NCBI GenBank assembly: GCA_003136075.1
Contig: PNBP01000067.1
Span: forward strand, 18,693 to 27,009
Origin: Methanoregula sp.
GTDB lineage: Archaea; Halobacteriota; Methanomicrobia; Methanomicrobiales; Methanospirillaceae
Length of the DNA: 8,317 nt
Direction: 5' to 3'
The position numbers were made by a program, and so were the translations under genes. Positions 1-6,502 of the stretch are shown in pieces. Position 1 is the first letter of the stretch, and every line of letters starts with the position of its first letter. The notes beneath the pieces are model-generated. The model saw only the letters and a list, made by a program, of their open reading frames with translations, searched no databases and was not told where the DNA came from.

Positions 1-420
1 GTCCACGAGAATTTTACGGTTTGTGCCCAGAGGTTTTCCTAAAATCCGCTGGTCAACCGCATGACGGATCATCTGTTCAAGCTCGAGGAACTGTGTTTTT
101 GGATCCTCCCCCTTCTTTAAAAAAAATGTCGCGCCGTTGTTTAACGCTTCGATCGCCGCATGTTCCCGGCCGACACCGGTAAATATGATCACTGGGGTTA
201 CATCACCCGCCCCCCGGAGAATTTTCAACAGTGCGATCCCGTTGATTTCCGGCAGATCATAATCAGCGACAATCACATCGAATGTTTTTGTTTTCAGGGT
301 CTCGAGTGCTTCCTTTGATGACCGTACCGGCTGGATGGCCAGCTCTTTTGATCGTTCCAGCACCAGCTGCATCACATTCAGGAGCGCTAGATCGTCGTCA
401 ATGACAAGCACGTTGATCAT
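1..420 (-). CDS. Response regulator receiver-domain protein, truncated at the left edge
   Basis: The reverse complement from the ATG at 420 is open through all 140 codons to position 1, so the C-terminal end lies outside the window. The translation is a CheY-like receiver. It has an acidic cluster D8-D9-D10 after the first strand, phospho-acceptor D53 in VADYDLP, switch threonine T81 in FTG and the conserved lysine in LKKG (K102). The stretch NNGATFFLKKGEDPK followed by a helix is the usual ending of receivers in Methanomicrobiales, which often continue into PAS or histidine-kinase modules. What follows here cannot be seen. It should accept phosphate from a histidine kinase in the cytoplasm; the partner and output are unknown. 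An upstream ATG at 430 is out of frame, so 420 is chosen. It sits just past the end of the long gene string and is probably transcribed separately. Domain call is secure; pathway unknown. Confidence 0.88.
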   Translation of the reverse strand, partial: MINVLVIDDDLALLNVMQLVLERSKELAIQPVRSSKEALETLKTKTFDVIVADYDLPEINGIALLKILRGAGDVTPVIIFTGVGREHAAIEALNNGATFFLKKGEDPKTQFLELEQMIRHAVDQRILGKPLGTNRKILVD

Positions 421-621
421 CAGTACTCATCCATATTGTATATTCAGAATAGTATACACTAGTACATAAGAGGATTCATTTTATTTTTACTCACTTTTTT
501 TATAGCGAGGGCAAATAATCTTGATCGCCGGTATCTCAAACGCTTTCGATAAAAAGAAGTAAAATGACCATGCCAGATTGATACTGTGCCTGACGGGATG
601 TATCCGGCATAGTGATAAAAA
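421..621. promoter_or_regulatory. AT-rich spacer: response-regulator promoter region and end of the long gene string
   Basis: No convincing gene lies in this 201-bp spacer; the 70-codon minus ORF crossing it begins inside the PAC2 gene and looks like a shadow. On the minus strand, TATA-like stretches around 448-459 (GTGTATACTATT) and 432-441 lie at suitable distances upstream of the ATG at 420, giving a short leader or nearly leaderless message. The same spacer receives the 3' end of the PAC2 transcript. A tract TCACTTTTTTTATAG at 491-505 recurs exactly at 7540-7554. Promoter assignment rests on AT-rich TATA-like words only. Confidence 0.3.
547..621 (-). terminator. Oligo-T termination region after the PAC2 gene
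   Basis: Read on the minus strand, the TGA of the PAC2 gene (622-624) is followed directly by TTTTTATC. A second pyrimidine tract, CTTCTTTTTATC, lies near 547-558. Archaeal transcription commonly ends at such U-tracts without a strong hairpin. A weak stem can be drawn around 585-605. This is the natural end of the nine-gene string, because the next gene downstream has its own upstream AT-rich region. Confidence 0.4.
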
Positions 622-1380
622 TCATCCAATATACCTGAGCTCTTCTTCCCGCTGCATCTTATCGCTCTCAATCAATCCTTCGACCATCCGTTCCATCTCT
701 GCAGCCCTCGCATTGAGCTGGGTGGGATCAACCGGAACCGAGATCAGTTTTGAAAGGAGGGCAAGCACATTTGCCGCACTCATGGGATCGACAATGTACC
801 CGCTGGTTTCACCCATAAGGCAGACTGCATCGATACCTCGTAGCCTGCCAAGTCCCAGCAGGAGCCCGGCAGCACCGATAATCCCACCACCCGGCTCATC
901 GCGATCGAATGAAACACCTGCTGCCTCGATCTCAGTGCGAAGTTCAACGCTATTCACCGCACCGAGCACACGCGGTTCATTGACCAGTCGTCCGACACCG
1001 AACCCGCCAAGAGTGTAAATTCGTTTCACGCCCAGTTCCGATGCAATATCGAGATAGGCATCTGAGAGGATATAGTGACCTTCACTCGATGCACTCTGGA
1101 AGTCTCCCACGAGAAACACGATATGCCGCTGCTCTGTCCGGTACAGGTACAACTCATTGCGCGGCAGCCGGGCTATGCCATTTTCTTCCAGGAGCACCTG
1201 TGGAGGGAGATAAATCGAATGGATTTCGCCGATTTTTTCTGCACCGAGCATATGGATCATGTACTCGGCGACCAGCTTTCCTATCTGCCCGATACCTGGA
1301 AGTCCTTCGATCAGGATGGGATCGTTGAGCGTGGTCTTGTCAAAATTTTCGGTATACCGGATGCTGATGTCATCGATCAT
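622..1380 (-). CDS. Proteasome assembly chaperone family protein (PAC2 / PbaB-like)
   Basis: A complete 252-residue PAC2-domain protein, related to the archaeal proteasome assembly factor PbaB (COG2047). Family landmarks are the N-terminal GLPGIGQIGKL loop (residues 27-36), the central GGFGVGR segment (125-131), the Gly-rich PGGGIIGAAGLLLGLG stretch (163-178) and MGETSGYIVDP (189-199). These are followed by a charged helix at the C-terminus. Known relatives act as cytosolic chaperones for 20S proteasome alpha/beta subunits or as ATP-independent partners of the core particle. The tail ends in R-Y-I-G, which resembles but does not exactly match the Hb-Y-X motif used to dock onto alpha rings. 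The ATG overlaps the Nop10 TGA by four bases (ATGA), and a GGAG lies 9 nt upstream of the ATG inside nop10, so translational coupling is likely. It is the last gene of the string. Family call is firm; the exact client is inferred. Confidence 0.9.
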   Translation of the reverse strand: MIDDISIRYTENFDKTTLNDPILIEGLPGIGQIGKLVAEYMIHMLGAEKIGEIHSIYLPPQVLLEENGIARLPRNELYLYRTEQRHIVFLVGDFQSASSEGHYILSDAYLDIASELGVKRIYTLGGFGVGRLVNEPRVLGAVNSVELRTEIEAAGVSFDRDEPGGGIIGAAGLLLGLGRLRGIDAVCLMGETSGYIVDPMSAANVLALLSKLISVPVDPTQLNARAAEMERMVEGLIESDKMQREEELRYIG

Positions 1381-1526
1381 TTCGCCATTCTCCGGTATTT
1401 TCCAAAACGATCCTGGACAGAAAAACGGGCAGGGTGGGCATTATCTGTAAGTTTGCCACAGACAGGGCAAATTAAAGAAAGGGTATAGATATGATCTGCA
1501 GTGCAGCGACGGATACGGCCACTCAT
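1377..1526 (-). CDS. nop10: Ribosome biogenesis protein Nop10 (H/ACA RNP subunit), 49 aa
   Basis: A short gene of 49 codons plus TGA, starting with ATG at 1526. The translation begins MSGRIRRC and contains YTLSLICPVCG, then AHPARFSVQDRFGKYRRM. This is the archaeal Nop10 layout: an N-terminal zinc ribbon and a C-terminal basic helix that grips Cbf5. Nop10 with Cbf5, Gar1 and L7Ae forms the box H/ACA particle that pseudouridylates rRNA. The second knuckle C20-x2-C23 is intact, but the first is reduced to a single cysteine (C8): the expected partner at position 11 is Asp, in C-T-A-D-H. Zinc binding may therefore be altered or use the neighbouring His12; eukaryotic Nop10 folds without zinc. Both ends overlap neighbours by four bases: the ATG with the aIF2-alpha TGA (1523-1526), and the TGA with the PAC2 ATG (1377-1380). 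Length fits the family, though the C-terminus is rather short. Confidence 0.93.
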   Translation of the reverse strand: MSGRIRRCTADHIYTLSLICPVCGKLTDNAHPARFSVQDRFGKYRRMAK

Positions 1527-2323
1527 TGACTCTTCCCGGACTTGGGTTTTTTAATGAGCTTTCCTTCGCCGCCCGCCTTTTCGACCACGGTAATAGCGGC
1601 ATTTGCTGCTTTTTCCAGCGCTTTTTCCGCTTTCTTGTAATCAGGTGCTGTCACTTTGATCCGGTATGAAGGCGCACCCAGATAGAGGAGCTCGATTTCT
1701 ACGCCGGCAATCTTTGGCTCTGCACTTTTGAGAGCCTTCTTGATCACGGAAACGCCATCAGGTTCAGTGGAAGTGAGGGTTAATACACCGGTTACTTCCA
1801 CTTTCGGGGGTTTTACGTTCTCGTGGGCAATATGAACAAGGGCGTCGCTTGCCTTTTTGGAGAGCCCGAGTTTTTTGATAGTTGCATCGCCATCGATAAC
1901 AATATCCTCAAAAACAGGAAACAGGGCACCATATTTTTCGAAGATGACATCTTCAATGCCGGCAGCAGGTTCTCCGGCGGTCTCCGCGACAAATCCGATC
2001 CATTTCCGGGACTTGCTCTCGTTTTTCCATTCCCGGATCTTCTCGCGGCGCTGGTGCTCGTTGACATCCTTCAAGGATAGATCGATATGGCCACGGTTCC
2101 GGTCGACATTGAGGACCTTACAGACAATCTTCTGGCCCTCACGGATGTGATCACGGATATATTTAATCCAGCCGGTTGCAATTTCAGAGATGGGGATGAG
2201 CCCCTGTCGTCCGTTATATTCGTCCAGCGAAACAAACGCTACGAAATCCTTGACATTCTCGACGGTGCAGACGACAAGTTCTGATTCCTGAGGCCATTCT
2301 CTGTCCAGCATGGAATAACTCAC
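1523..2323 (-). CDS. eif2a: Translation initiation factor aIF2, alpha subunit
   Basis: A full-length alpha subunit of the heterotrimeric factor that brings initiator Met-tRNA to the small ribosomal subunit. The S1/OB domain spans about residues 14-85 (ELVVCTVENVKDFVAFVSLDE, then GHIDLSLKDV). A helical middle domain follows (about 88-175), then the alpha-beta domain that binds aIF2-gamma (about 176-260), ending in a Lys/Gly-rich tail. At the position matching the regulatory serine of eukaryotic eIF2-alpha the sequence reads SEIATG, so that Ser is Ala. The longest frame starts at GTG 2323, overlapping the S27e TGA as GTGA. An ATG at 2311 (M-L-D-R-E-W-P) matches the usual family start and has GTGA a little upstream, so it is an equally good or better start. 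The stop overlaps the nop10 ATG. Identity is certain; only the start is ambiguous by four codons. Confidence 0.95.
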   Translation of the reverse strand: MSYSMLDREWPQESELVVCTVENVKDFVAFVSLDEYNGRQGLIPISEIATGWIKYIRDHIREGQKIVCKVLNVDRNRGHIDLSLKDVNEHQRREKIREWKNESKSRKWIGFVAETAGEPAAGIEDVIFEKYGALFPVFEDIVIDGDATIKKLGLSKKASDALVHIAHENVKPPKVEVTGVLTLTSTEPDGVSVIKKALKSAEPKIAGVEIELLYLGAPSYRIKVTAPDYKKAEKALEKAANAAITVVEKAGGEGKLIKKPKSGKSQ

Positions 2324-2508
2324 TTGGACTCTGAGATAATCTCAGCCTTGAGGTTCGCCTTTCCACCGGTCGGAACCGCAAGTTCGCGGCCACAGACGAT
2401 GCATTTGACCGTGGTGCTTGCCTTGGAAAAGATCATCTGTTCGTTATCGCAGTCCGGGCATTTAACCTTGTAAAAGCTGCTCCGGTTCTCTCTGACTTCA
2501 CGTACCAT
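2320..2508 (-). CDS. rps27e: 30S ribosomal protein S27e (eS27)
   Basis: A small zinc-ribbon ribosomal protein of the small subunit. Two knuckles are visible, CPDC and CIVC, spaced as in the family, followed by the signature GRELAVPTGGKA and a short lysine/glutamate tail. The start is placed at ATG 2508 (M-V-R-E-V-R), giving 62 residues, because a Shine-Dalgarno word GGAGTGA (2514-2520) lies 5 nt upstream. The longer GTG start at 2517 would lie inside that word, adding three residues (M-S-R) and overlapping the L44e TGA. The stop TGA (2320-2322) overlaps the possible GTG of aIF2-alpha. A perfect 15-bp inverted repeat (2331-2345) lies in its last codons. L44e, S27e and aIF2-alpha are neighbours in many archaea, so context agrees with identity. 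Confidence 0.94.
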   Translation of the reverse strand: MVREVRENRSSFYKVKCPDCDNEQMIFSKASTTVKCIVCGRELAVPTGGKANLKAEIISESK

Positions 2509-2520
2509 CCTGCTCACTCC
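2509..2520 (-). promoter_or_regulatory. Shine-Dalgarno site that fixes the S27e start
   Basis: On the minus strand the sequence reads GGAGTGA (2514-2520), five spacer bases, then the ATG at 2508. This word approximates the archaeal GGAGGTGA. It contains the L44e stop codon, so ribosomes finishing L44e are placed on the S27e initiation site. It argues against the GTG at 2517. Confidence 0.55.
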
Positions 2521-2792
2521 GTCAACTCAAACTTTGCAACCCTGTATCCCTTGCGCAGGTGTGCCTTTCCACAGGTAACACAGCGATACCGGACATTGAT
2601 CTTCTTTGTTGGCTTGTCGCCACCGGGCACTTTCGAGAACTTACCCATGTTTCCCACTTTCCCACGGCGTGCTTTCTGGCGGTCAATCCAGTGAAGGCCG
2701 GTGGTCTTGCTCTTTTTGACCTTCTCAACCTCATGGATCTGATGATTTCTGCAATAAGGGCAATATGTGTTGAATTTCGCTGGCATTTTCAT
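2514..2792 (-). CDS. rpl44e: 50S ribosomal protein L44e (eL42)
   Basis: A 92-residue protein matching archaeal L44e over its full length. It has an N-terminal basic start (M-K-M-P), zinc knuckle C11-P-Y-C14, the segments [15 protein letters not shown] and [20 protein letters not shown], then the second knuckle C71-V-T-C74 with [16 protein letters not shown]. The protein sits near the E site of the large subunit and holds a zinc ion between the two knuckles; all four cysteines are present. The first ATG is chosen because GGTGA (2800-2804) lies 7 nt upstream of it; the second ATG, two codons later, would be too far away. The gene starts 38 bp after gins51, the widest gap in the string after elp3, so a secondary promoter just upstream is possible. 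The stop lies within the Shine-Dalgarno word of S27e. Confidence 0.97.
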   Translation of the reverse strand: MKMPAKFNTYCPYCRNHQIHEVEKVKKSKTTGLHWIDRQKARRGKVGNMGKFSKVPGGDKPTKKINVRYRCVTCGKAHLRKGYRVAKFELTE

Positions 2793-2830
2793 GATATTTT
2801 CACCGATTTTTTAGATGTCGAATCCCATTA

Positions 2831-3499
2831 TTATTTGCAAAGGTTCATATTTAAGACTATGTTGCGGTCATTTAACACCGCTGCATTCCGTTCAGGAAGT
2901 GTCACTATATCTCCCTTTAAGAGAGTATAAATCCTCCCATCGACACCCATAAAAGATTCCATATCCTCAAGCACCCGCACGAGCATGTAGGGCGGGGAAA
3001 GCGATGGCTGGGATGTCGAAGGCGCGGATAGGGGTTCCGGTAATTCTTCGCCGCCAAAATCCTCTTCATGAACAGCATCATTGCCTTCCGATATGCTCAC
3101 CGTTGTGGCAGGGATAATCGGCTGGCGGGCATTATTGAGAAGCACTTCCTGGCATGCTTCGATCGCTGCAGTAATCCGGTCAAACATCTCGTGTTCGGCA
3201 GGGATCATCCGTTTCACTTCCTCGCGATCGTAATAATTCCCCTCTGCGTGCATGATCGTGAGGGCGAGGATCTTGCGCGAGCGGATGCTGAAGAGGTCCT
3301 GCATCGTCTCTCTGACTGCCATGGTCTCTTCAATAAGGGTCCGTGCTTCTTCAGAAAGCGGGTCCTCGATGGCGTAGACTTTTACAAGAAGCGCCGCTAT
3401 CTCTGTGTGCGTGCGATCAAATATGTCCGGGACTATGGAAACGAGCTTTCCGGTCTCCCGTTCTGAGAGCAGGATATTGCGCAGGTCATCAAGTCCCAT
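2831..3499 (-). CDS. gins51: GINS complex subunit, archaeal Gins51 (Gins15) type
   Basis: A 222-residue GINS-fold protein. The N-terminal helical A domain (about 1-125) carries the family core LFSIRSRKILAL (69-80). It is followed by an acidic, Ser/Pro-rich flexible linker (about 140-170) and a small C-terminal B domain (about 171-222) with YMLVRVLEDMESFMGVDGRIY and LLKGDIVTLPERNA. A-then-B order is that of Gins51 rather than Gins23. In the cell GINS joins MCM and GAN/RecJ-like protein (Cdc45 relative) in the replicative helicase. The linker makes the B domain mobile, as known in archaeal and eukaryotic relatives. The ATG at 3499 is preceded by GGAGT at 3508-3512, which lies in the 14-bp gap after the priS TAA. 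Its position directly after the primase gene matches the common archaeal arrangement. No partner Gins23 is in the window. Confidence 0.9.
   Translation of the reverse strand: MGLDDLRNILLSERETGKLVSIVPDIFDRTHTEIAALLVKVYAIEDPLSEEARTLIEETMAVRETMQDLFSIRSRKILALTIMHAEGNYYDREEVKRMIPAEHEMFDRITAAIEACQEVLLNNARQPIIPATTVSISEGNDAVHEEDFGGEELPEPLSAPSTSQPSLSPPYMLVRVLEDMESFMGVDGRIYTLLKGDIVTLPERNAAVLNDRNIVLNMNLCK
2846..2855 (-). promoter_or_regulatory. Possible internal TATA box ahead of L44e
   Basis: The minus strand reads CTTAAATATG inside the last codons of gins51. A start site about 25 nt downstream would fall near 2822, just past the gins51 stop and about 30 nt before the L44e ATG, leaving room for the GGTGA. 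It would let the translation genes be expressed more strongly than the replication genes. The match to TTTAWATA is imperfect and there is no clear BRE, so this is tentative. Confidence 0.3.
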
Positions 3500-3513
3500 G
3501 GTGAAATACTCCG

Positions 3514-4644
3514 TTATGCGATTTCCGCGATACCGCGACAGCAGAGGAATACCGCCACCGCTTCAGGTACAGTAGAGATCCCTTTTTGGAGTTGATAAGT
3601 ACTTCCGAGCATCGGCATGGCAAGGGGGAACCGGCAGTCCACCTTTACATCCCGCGTTGCAAAGACCACCGCATCAACAAGCGGTTCAAAATCATGCAGG
3701 TTCCGCAGCTCCAGCGGCTGCACCCGCATCCCGCTTCCCCCGTGAAGGGAGGTTGGCATCCGGATTAAACGTTTGATATCCGTCGTGACGGGTTCATCGG
3801 CAAGCGCGGCAGTTGCATTCAGCCGCGTCCTGAACACCCCTTCCGCCTGTTGCGTGACTGCACTCAATATACGGTTTTTCAGGTTCACGCTCGCCGGGTT
3901 CTTCTCAAGTTCGGCGATCAGTTCCTCACGTTTTTTCAGGAATGTTGTTGCCGAATCTTTTCCCACTCCTTCAAGAGAGGTCAGGTGCGCCATGGCATCT
4001 TCCATGCTGAGACTTCCCACCCAGTTCAGGTAGTCCGTCAGCGCCCCGATATACCGCTGTTTCCATCCTGGTTGTATTGCACCTGAACCGGACAAGAGGA
4101 TTTTGGGATCGATCCCGATCCCGCAGATATAGTTCACTACCTCCCGCCGTTCCTGGCTACCCCATCCACGAAATGCAAGGTCTTTGACGTGGACATGATA
4201 CCCCCGCCCCCCGGAAAAGACCAGTTCTATCTGTTTTGGGTCCATCCCCAGCTCTTCAGTGAGCATGGCAAGAAGTTTTTCTGTTTCCACTTTCACCCGG
4301 GCAAGCATCTGGTCATACGGTCCTTTCATGATATGGTCAGCATCGAGATCAAAAATCAGGTCAGCACCGCACCAGCCCTTCTCGCCCATTGTTGCTGCAT
4401 CTGGTTTTTCGTAGTATGCGCTTGAATAATAGATATGGGACGGGATGAGATTTTTGATATAATCGACAAGTTCCGTCTGGCCGGAAAAACCAATATGCCG
4501 GCGCATCCGCATCTCTGCAGACCCTGAGGTGAACAGGACAAAACCCCATTCCCGCTGTTGTAGTGAACCGGGGGAGACAAGCACCGTCTTTTTGTAATAT
4601 TCCGTGAACCTCTGCCGCAAAAATTCCGTGGTTGCCGGGTTCAT
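3514..4644 (-). CDS. priS: DNA primase small (catalytic) subunit PriS
   Basis: A complete 376-residue archaeo-eukaryotic primase catalytic subunit. It makes RNA/DNA primers for replication and works with PriL, which is not in this window. The two metal-binding aspartates are visible in FDLDAD (D99 and D101). The nucleotide-binding SGGRGYHVH motif follows at 144-152, and the third acidic motif with its basic partner is TTDIKRLIRMPTSLHG (D289, K291, R292, R295). The C-terminal part (about 300-376) is the usual small beta domain. Length is slightly above the roughly 350 residues of well-known archaeal PriS. The ATG at 4644 overlaps the elp3 TGA as ATGA, and AAGGAG (4650-4655) lies 5 nt upstream, so the start is well supported. 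gins51 follows after 14 bp. Nothing looks broken. Confidence 0.96.
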   Translation of the reverse strand: MNPATTEFLRQRFTEYYKKTVLVSPGSLQQREWGFVLFTSGSAEMRMRRHIGFSGQTELVDYIKNLIPSHIYYSSAYYEKPDAATMGEKGWCGADLIFDLDADHIMKGPYDQMLARVKVETEKLLAMLTEELGMDPKQIELVFSGGRGYHVHVKDLAFRGWGSQERREVVNYICGIGIDPKILLSGSGAIQPGWKQRYIGALTDYLNWVGSLSMEDAMAHLTSLEGVGKDSATTFLKKREELIAELEKNPASVNLKNRILSAVTQQAEGVFRTRLNATAALADEPVTTDIKRLIRMPTSLHGGSGMRVQPLELRNLHDFEPLVDAVVFATRDVKVDCRFPLAMPMLGSTYQLQKGISTVPEAVAVFLCCRGIAEIA

Positions 4645-6221
4645 GACATCTCCTTGATCATATACGGCCCTTTCCGCTCATATCCCTGTCGCCGGTAATA
4701 GGGCCTGACCCCGATACCGCTCATAATTGCTAGGCGCTGATATCCAGCAGAGGTGGTGATCTCTTCAGCACGGGCAAGCAATATCCGCCCGAAATTACGG
4801 TGCTGCCATTCCTCCTTTTCCAGCGCATCCATACCCACAGGGACAAGACTCCCGTACACATGGAGCTCCCGTAAAACGGCTGCACCCTCCAGTTCAGGAC
4901 AAAAGACAGATGACGGGAACCGGAGCCGTGCAAACCCGATCAGCGAATCGCCGGACACTGCCGAAATAAAGTGCTCTGTTCCCCCACAGCATTCATACGT
5001 CAGCACACGTATTTCGGACTCTTCGACAGAGGGCAACCTCCCGATCTCCCGGCACCGTATACACCGGCAGTGTTTGCCCTGCGCCTTCAGGCAGTTCTGG
5101 GCAAGCTGCCGGAAATTTGAATGACGGGATCCCGCAACGATCAGCTTTGCCGGGATGTCCCGCTGGATCCGTGACAGCCGCGTATATTCAGGGATGAGAG
5201 ATTTCGCATACGCAATGAGTTTGATGAGACTGTCCTCATCATAGGGCATGTATTCCCCGCGTTTCCAGAGATCCTCAATTTCAGATCCTGGTGTGACAAG
5301 CGTCGGGTAGATCTTGAGAAAGTCCGGCTTAAACCGGGGATCCGAGAAGATCGTCTCAAACATCTCTTTATCGGATTCAAGCGTGGAGTGTGGCAGGTTG
5401 GGCATCATATGGAAACCGACTTTGATGCCCGCATCCCGCAGAAGCCGGTTTGCTTCAACCGTATCTGCCACGGTGCAGCCCCGCCGGTTGAACGCCAGGA
5501 TCTCATCATTTACATGCTGGACGCCAAGCTCCACTTTGGTCACGCCAAGGTCAAGCATCCGCATAATATGCTCCCGCCGGCTCCAGTCAGGACGGGTCTC
5601 AAACGTGATCGCAACACAGCGGATATCTGACGTTTCATTATCTGCTTCAACCGTTGCAAACGGGTGGGCCTGCGCCGCAAAGTTTTCGTCAGGATAGAGA
5701 TTCATCGCCTCAATGCATCGTGCGACAAATTCGTCCTGGTACTCAGCCGGGCGTGCCGTCATCGTCCCACCCATGACAATCAGCTCCACCTTCTCCACCC
5801 GATGCCCAAGGATCTCAAACTGCTCCAGCCGGGCATGCACCTGCGCGAACGGATTATAATTATGTTCACGGGCCCGTTTTGCCGCAGGTTCTTCACCCGT
5901 ATAACTCTGGGGTGAATGGAACGGGTGATCCGGCCCCCCCGGGCAGGGAAGACATTTGCCATGCGGGCAGGGATACGGGGAGGTCATCACCGCCACCGGC
6001 GCCACACCCGACAGTGTCCGGGATGGCTTCACTAACAGGATCTTTCTCAGTGCCTCGTGCTCCTGTTTTGTTGCAGCGGCAAGGATAGCAGAATTTTTCG
6101 GCACCGACGATAGGTGGTACTTCCTGCACACGTCAATTTTTACCGCAACAATCGCATTGTCACCGGGAGGAAGGGAAATGATGCGGGAGATGATCTCCCG
6201 GAACGCCAATTCCTCATCCAT
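4641..6221 (-). CDS. elp3: Elongator-like radical SAM/acetyltransferase Elp3 (tRNA uridine-34 modification)
   Basis: A complete 526-residue Elp3. The radical SAM domain has the CPHGKCLPC cluster motif (C85, C90, C93) with a long insertion before the next strand, a feature of Elp3. Downstream come VELIVMGGTMTARP and ITFETRPDW. Three closely spaced cysteines in HCRCIRCREIG (385, 387, 390) form the expected zinc site between the two domains. The C-terminal part (about 400-526) is a GNAT-fold acetyltransferase with QHRNFGRILL (473-482) as acetyl-CoA loop and RPYYRRQGYERKGPYM near the end. Archaeal Elp3 works alone, making carboxymethyl-type additions to the wobble uridine of tRNA from acetyl-CoA via a SAM radical. 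It starts 5 bp after the UPF0058 TAA with only a weak Shine-Dalgarno word, so coupling to UPF0058 translation is likely. Its TGA overlaps the priS ATG. Confidence 0.95.
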   Translation of the reverse strand: MDEELAFREIISRIISLPPGDNAIVAVKIDVCRKYHLSSVPKNSAILAAATKQEHEALRKILLVKPSRTLSGVAPVAVMTSPYPCPHGKCLPCPGGPDHPFHSPQSYTGEEPAAKRAREHNYNPFAQVHARLEQFEILGHRVEKVELIVMGGTMTARPAEYQDEFVARCIEAMNLYPDENFAAQAHPFATVEADNETSDIRCVAITFETRPDWSRREHIMRMLDLGVTKVELGVQHVNDEILAFNRRGCTVADTVEANRLLRDAGIKVGFHMMPNLPHSTLESDKEMFETIFSDPRFKPDFLKIYPTLVTPGSEIEDLWKRGEYMPYDEDSLIKLIAYAKSLIPEYTRLSRIQRDIPAKLIVAGSRHSNFRQLAQNCLKAQGKHCRCIRCREIGRLPSVEESEIRVLTYECCGGTEHFISAVSGDSLIGFARLRFPSSVFCPELEGAAVLRELHVYGSLVPVGMDALEKEEWQHRNFGRILLARAEEITTSAGYQRLAIMSGIGVRPYYRRQGYERKGPYMIKEMS

Positions 6222-6226
6222 AACAC

Positions 6227-6502
6227 TTAATGTTCGACTGCGACCTGAGTCGATGCAGTTGCAGTCTCGGGAGAATAGTTCACCACATGCACGTGGTGAT
6301 TACCATGGATATGTAAAACGATCTCTTCGCCCAGCGTCAGAAGAGCTTCTTTATGGGCTTTTTTATCTTTATGAATGTGGACGGGCGAGATCTGAAGCGC
6401 ATCATATCGCTCGGTTTCAATTTCTTCACTGGTGATGCCTTCGTAATACTTTCTGATATGAACCATCAGCATATGTAAATGCAGCAACTCTTCCTTTTGC
6501 AC
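6227..6502 (-). CDS. UPF0058 family small His-rich protein
   Basis: A 91-residue protein matching the archaeal UPF0058 family. It starts with QKEELLHLHMLMVHIRKYYE, then has the family segment ALQISPVHIHKDKKAHKEAL and a helix with LGEEI. Function is unknown; the protein is soluble and mostly helical. Twelve of 91 residues are histidine, including a cluster at 64-72 (HIHGNHHVH), which suggests metal binding; that is an inference. The tail after residue 73 is Ala/Thr/Val-rich and looks flexible. The start is GTG (6500-6502), supported by an excellent GGTGAT (6506-6511) 3 nt upstream; no better ATG lies upstream. It is the first gene of the nine-gene string, with elp3 following after 5 bp. That position suggests a role in tRNA modification or in setting expression of the operon. 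Confidence 0.82.
   Translation of the reverse strand: MQKEELLHLHMLMVHIRKYYEGITSEEIETERYDALQISPVHIHKDKKAHKEALLTLGEEIVLHIHGNHHVHVVNYSPETATASTQVAVEH

Noticed and set aside
459..671. 70-codon minus ORF across the end of PAC2 and the following spacer
   Set aside because: Starts inside the PAC2 coding region in another frame, has no Shine-Dalgarno site of its own and no recognisable motif.
578..1018. 146-codon plus-strand ORF opposite the PAC2 gene
   Set aside because: Lies wholly antisense to a well-matched conserved gene apart from its first bases; composition is Ser/Pro/Arg-rich as expected of a shadow frame, with no recognisable family.
6280..6299. Perfect 7-bp stem TCACCAC / GTGGTGA inside UPF0058
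   Set aside because: It falls in a His/Val-rich coding stretch; His (CAC) and Val (GTG) codons are reverse complements, so the symmetry follows from the protein sequence.
5956..6435. 159-codon plus-strand ORF antisense to the elp3 start and UPF0058
   Set aside because: Crosses two conserved minus genes in antisense; no family resemblance and no promoter or ribosome site in its favour.
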